The position numbers were made by a program, and so were the translations under genes. Positions 28,959-31,776 of a DNA stretch of 31,776 bases are shown here, in pieces; position 1 is the first letter of the stretch; every line of letters begins with the position of its first letter. Where the stretch lies: contig JAEUMU010000099.1 in the NCBI GenBank assembly GCA_016791325.1, positions 1-31,776 of the forward strand, in the 5' to 3' direction. The notes under the pieces were generated by a model. That model searched no databases. It had not been told where the DNA came from and saw only the letters and a list, made by a program, of their open reading frames with translations. The stretch comes from Hyphomonadaceae bacterium. GTDB taxonomy: Bacteria > Pseudomonadota > Alphaproteobacteria > Caulobacterales > Aquidulcibacteraceae.

Positions 28959-29647
28959 GCCAGGTGCTGCCTGAAGAACGCGATAGTTCGCGCATCGGCC
29001 GTTTGCGCATCGGCGGCATGATAGTTCTGGCCGCCCTCGCGGGTGAAGGCGTGGTCGCGCTCTGGGTAATTGTGCAGCGTGACGAGCGGGCTTCCTGCGA
29101 GCCCATCCTTCATCGCCTTCTGGGCCTTCTCATCCACGAAGCCATCCTTTCCGGCAACGTGCAGCATCAGCGGGGCGCGTATGTCGGCGGCTTCGCCGAG
29201 AAAGGCTGGGATGTTGACGCCGTAATAGCCGACGCTGGCGTCGGCATCTGTGCGCGTGGCAGTGAGATAGCCAAGCAGCCCGCCCAGGCAATACCCAACC
29301 GCGCCGACCTTCCCGGCGCTGACCTGCTCCCGCGCGTAAGCGATTGTGGCCTGGATATCCTTCACGCCTGCGTCGAGATCGAAGCGTTTGAAGTAATCGA
29401 ACGCCTGGCTCCACTCGGCCTCGGTTTGGTCGGTGATTTCGATGTCCTTGCCAAGCTTCCAGAAAAGATCCGGCGCGACCGCCAGGAAGCCCTCGCGCGC
29501 TAGCCAATCTGCCTTGCCGCGCATCACGGCGTTGACGCCGAAGATCTCCTGGATCACCACCACAGCGGCTTTTGGCGTTCCGCTGGGACGCGCCACATAG
29601 GCGCGGAAGGTGCCGTCCGGCCCGGCAATCTGAACCCATTCTCCCAT
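28955..29647 (-). CDS. Dienelactone hydrolase family protein
   Basis: A 230-residue alpha/beta hydrolase. The catalytic set of dienelactone hydrolase is present at the expected spacing: E34 (VIQEIFGVN), C120 in GYCLGG, D168 in GKDGFVD and H199 in ERDHAF. The start ATG at 29647 has GGGAG seven bases upstream; the 21 upstream in-frame codons are not needed. It is the first gene of a leftward three-gene set (DLH, GDPD, quinone oxidoreductase) with a GTGA overlap. No chlorocatechol-pathway genes are nearby, so the physiological substrate is open. Confidence 0.93.
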   Translation of the reverse strand: MGEWVQIAGPDGTFRAYVARPSGTPKAAVVVIQEIFGVNAVMRGKADWLAREGFLAVAPDLFWKLGKDIEITDQTEAEWSQAFDYFKRFDLDAGVKDIQATIAYAREQVSAGKVGAVGYCLGGLLGYLTATRTDADASVGYYGVNIPAFLGEAADIRAPLMLHVAGKDGFVDEKAQKAMKDGLAGSPLVTLHNYPERDHAFTREGGQNYHAADAQTADARTIAFFRQHLA

Positions 29648-29728
29648 CGTAAGCTCCCAACCCTGTCTCTGCTGTTGCTGGCGCGTTATAGACCTCACAG
29701 CCGCGAACACGCGAAAGGAAATGGGGCC

Positions 29729-29980
29729 ATGAAGTTCACCGTCAATGTCGAATGCTCGCCCGAGGAAGCGCGCCGCTTCATGGGCCTGCCGGACGTGACC
29801 CCGATCAACGAGAAGCTGGTCGAGGAAATGGGCAAGCGCATGGAGGCCAACCTCAAGCTGATGAGCGGCGAGAGCCTAATGAGCTCGTGGATGAGCGTGG
29901 GCACGCAGGCCCAGGACGCGTTTGTGAAGCTAATGACCTCCGGCGCGGCCGCGGCCGCCGCTCCACGTGAAAAGCCCTAA
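29729..29980 (+). CDS. Small DUF6489-like protein
   Basis: An 83-residue protein starting MKFTVNVECSPEEARRFMGLPDVTPINEKLVEEMGKR, then LMSGESLMSSWMSVGTQAQDAFVKLM and an Ala-rich tail. This is the pattern of a short family in Alphaproteobacteria that I recall as DUF6489. Function is unknown; the length and amphipathic helices suggest a small soluble or protein-binding domain. The ATG at 29729 is preceded by AAGGA and GGGG. It is divergent from the dienelactone hydrolase gene and lies 20 bp ahead of mnmE, so it may share the mnmE transcript. Confidence 0.78.
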   Translation: MKFTVNVECSPEEARRFMGLPDVTPINEKLVEEMGKRMEANLKLMSGESLMSSWMSVGTQAQDAFVKLMTSGAAAAAAPREKP

Positions 29981-31399
29981 GGCGGCTTAGAGAATTTCAC
30001 ATGAAACCGGACACCATCGTCGCCTTGGCGTCGGGCGCTGGCCGCGCGGGCGTGGCGGTGATCCGGCTTTCGGGACCGCGCGCCGGCGATGTGCTGAAGG
30101 CGCTGACGGAGCGCGATTTGCCCAAGCCACGCGTGGCGACACGCGAAGCCTTCTGCGATCCGCGCACTGAGCTCTCGCTGGATGATGGGTTGGCGCTTTG
30201 GTTCCCGGGACCGCACAGCTTCACCGGCGAGGACGTGGCGGAGTTGCACATCCATGGCGGGCCGGCGGTGATCGCCGCGGTTCTCGACGCGTGCCTTAGC
30301 CAGCCGAACGTGCGGCTGGCTGAGCCCGGTGAATACTCCCGCCGCGCCTTCGAGAACGGCAAGCTCGACCTAGCCGAGGCCGAGGGCTTAGCGGACCTGG
30401 TGGATGCGGAGACCGAAGGCCAGCGCCGCCAAGCGCTTCGCCAGCGGCGCGGGGCTTTGAGTGCGGTTTACGAGGGTTGGCGAAGCCGCTTGATCGAGGC
30501 TGCGGCGCTCATTGAGGCGGAGATCGATTTCCCGGATGAGGATCTGCCCGGCGAGCTGGCCCGCCGCGCAGGGCCGCTGCTGAAGGCACTGGCCGTGGAT
30601 CTGGCCGGCCACCTGGCCGATGGACATCGCGGCGAACGCATACGCGACGGCTTCCGCATCGCCATCATCGGCCCGCCGAACGCCGGCAAATCGAGCCTGC
30701 TGAATGCGCTGGCGCAGCGCGAAGCCGCCATCGTCAGCGACATTCCAGGCACCACGCGCGACGTGGTGGAGGTGCGCCTGGTGCTGGGCGGCTACCCGGT
30801 CTGGATCGCCGACACGGCGGGGCTACGGGAGGCGGCGGACGCCATCGAGGCCGAAGGCGTGCGCCGTGCGCTGGAGCGGGCCGAGGAGGCAGATCTGCGC
30901 ATAGGCGTAGTGGAGGTCGGCGCGGACGTCCCGCCGGCGCTTGCTGCTGCTTTGCGCGGAGACGACCTGCTGGTGCGCTCCAAGGCCGACAAGCTGGAAG
31001 CGCACCAATCGGGCGACATTCTGGAGGTTTCAGCCGTAACCGGCCTCGGGCTGGCCATGTTGCACACCCAGCTTGAGGCGCGCGTGGCCGAAGCGCTGGG
31101 TCGTGAAGAGGCGCCTGTGCTGACGCGGGCGCGGCATCGCGGGCTGGTGCAAGAGGCGCATGCGGCGCTGCTGCGCGCCATTGCGGCGCTGGAGTCCGGA
31201 GCTGAATTGGCGGCCGAGGATGTGCGCGTCGCGAGCGATCAGATCGGGCGCCTGACGGGGCGCATCGACGTCGAAGATTTGCTGGGCGAGATCTTTTCGA
31301 GCTTCTGCATCGGCAAATGAGGTCGTGCGAAAACCCTTATAGAATGCACCGTTTCACAAGAAACTGGTGAACCAAAATTAGCGCGTTGCACGTGAAGCC
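29959..31399. other. Cluster of degenerate parS-like sequences around mnmE
   Basis: Against the 16-bp parS consensus TGTTTCACGTGAAACA, four sites stand out: 29959-29974 (11 of 16), 29993-30008 spanning the mnmE ATG (12), 31350-31365 (12, with perfect GTTTC and GAAAC arms), and 31384-31399 (12). The last two are in the 79-bp spacer after mnmE. None is a perfect site. In Caulobacter the parS sites are near parAB close to the origin, and mnmE is in that gene neighbourhood, so the location fits. Treat as candidates. Confidence 0.35.
30001..31320 (+). CDS. mnmE: tRNA uridine-5-carboxymethylaminomethyl(34) synthesis GTPase MnmE
   Basis: A 439-residue tRNA-modification GTPase that works with MnmG to modify U34 of tRNAs. 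An N-terminal tetrahydrofolate-binding domain (DTIVALASGAGRAGVAVIRLSG, GPHSFTGEDVAELHIHGG) is followed by helices and the inserted G domain: G1 GPPNAGKS at 224-231, G2 TTRD 251-254, G3 DTAG 271-274. The G4 is SKAD at 327-330, with Ser in place of the usual Asn. The C-terminus ends in CIGK with the functional Cys. The start codon lies inside a parS-like sequence. mnmG and parAB usually follow in this group but lie outside the window. Confidence 0.97.
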   Translation: MKPDTIVALASGAGRAGVAVIRLSGPRAGDVLKALTERDLPKPRVATREAFCDPRTELSLDDGLALWFPGPHSFTGEDVAELHIHGGPAVIAAVLDACLSQPNVRLAEPGEYSRRAFENGKLDLAEAEGLADLVDAETEGQRRQALRQRRGALSAVYEGWRSRLIEAAALIEAEIDFPDEDLPGELARRAGPLLKALAVDLAGHLADGHRGERIRDGFRIAIIGPPNAGKSSLLNALAQREAAIVSDIPGTTRDVVEVRLVLGGYPVWIADTAGLREAADAIEAEGVRRALERAEEADLRIGVVEVGADVPPALAAALRGDDLLVRSKADKLEAHQSGDILEVSAVTGLGLAMLHTQLEARVAEALGREEAPVLTRARHRGLVQEAHAALLRAIAALESGAELAAEDVRVASDQIGRLTGRIDVEDLLGEIFSSFCIGK

Positions 31400-31776
31400 T
31401 CAGTATGTGCTTAGCCCGTGCGCCGCCATCACCGCGCGGATGCGCGCGCTATCTTCGGCGTTCAGAACCCGCGCATGCACCCAAGGATAAATCTCGCTCG
31501 CGCCGAGCAGCGCGCGCGCGCCATCGCGTCCGATAAGCTCAACCATCGCGTCGTATTCGAGCATACAAACCATGAGGTGCAGAAGCGTCGACTGCCGCTC
31601 GGATGCGCCACCTTGTTGAGACGAGGGTGTCTCCGGATAGAGCCGGCCGAGTTCTTCGATGGCGGCCATCGTCGCAGCGCGGCGGGCCGTGAAATACCAG
31701 TGGCCTTGCTCGTGCACGAACACGCTGAGTTGGGCGTGGTCATTCGGCGCTTGCTCGCCACCACTGAGATAGCGTG
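31400..31776 (-). CDS. Uncharacterised HEQGH-motif protein (5' end cut by window edge)
   Basis: The C-terminal 124 residues of a gene entering from the right edge. The visible part has VHEQGHWYFTARRAA, an HExxH zincin-like motif (codons 31714-31700), then an Ile/Leu-rich helix ending in LGRLYPETP, and TLLHLMVCMLEYDAMVELIG. HExxH followed by a second helix with an acidic residue is the layout of a metallopeptidase, but the family is not one I can name, and the third ligand is not certain. The frame is open to the edge, so the GTG at 31723 need not be the start. It converges on mnmE with a 79-bp gap that holds parS-like sequences. Confidence 0.6.
   Translation of the reverse strand, partial: RYLSGGEQAPNDHAQLSVFVHEQGHWYFTARRAATMAAIEELGRLYPETPSSQQGGASERQSTLLHLMVCMLEYDAMVELIGRDGARALLGASEIYPWVHARVLNAEDSARIRAVMAAHGLSTY

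Overview
The window reads as the chromosome of a GC-rich alphaproteobacterium. The gene content and order (PPDK regulator-maf-aroE-coaE-dnaQ running one way, hemE-hemH-hemJ-rho running the other, with dnaK-dnaJ, hslVU and mnmE nearby) match the replication-origin neighbourhood of Caulobacterales such as Caulobacter. A Hyphomonadaceae-like lineage is my inference. Almost all of the window is core housekeeping DNA. I see no insertion sequence, prophage, CRISPR array, tRNA or rRNA.

Layout. (1) 1-2402, minus: the end of what may be a glycan-related locus, with a cut-off polysaccharide deacetylase and an FkbH-like HAD-IIIC protein that has an N-terminal cysteine cluster. (2) 2580-10878: single-gene and small-operon housekeeping: an M48/STE24-type protease, AlkB, DnaK, DnaJ, DapB, a DUF2244 membrane protein, endonuclease III and an ATP-grasp ligase. 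(3) 10879-17663: a small lipoprotein, an adenosine-kinase-like PfkB enzyme, HslU and HslV, a membrane EAL phosphodiesterase with a degenerate GGDEF domain, an Smr-domain protein and a Tim44-domain protein. (4) 17824-21912: SecB facing a tightly overlapping leftward operon (PPDK regulator, maf, aroE, coaE, dnaQ). (5) 21913-22252: a 340-bp non-coding segment between the PPDK regulator gene and hemE with DnaA-box-like 9-mers, a 9-bp inverted repeat and an AT-rich end. By position and content it is a strong candidate for oriC. (6) 22253-26321: heme operon (hemE, hemH, hemJ), then rho with an intrinsic terminator. (7) 26453-31776: a GST-like protein, a leftward three-gene set (dienelactone hydrolase, GDPD lipoprotein, quinone oxidoreductase), a small DUF6489-like protein, mnmE, and a cut-off gene for an uncharacterised HEQGH-motif protein. 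Four degenerate parS-like sequences lie around mnmE.

How the genes work together. Genes flanking the putative origin mostly point away from it, so they are co-directional with replication. Several modules are complete in place: chaperone (DnaK/DnaJ), ATP-dependent protease (HslVU), the last steps of protoheme synthesis using HemJ, and protein export (SecB). Convergent neighbours are packed tail to tail, usually overlapping, leaving little room for intrinsic terminators. The points that most deserve a second look are the origin segment, the parS-like cluster, the DnaJ zinc-site substitution and the two poorly characterised protein families at the window ends. I did not find a convincing new multi-gene system.
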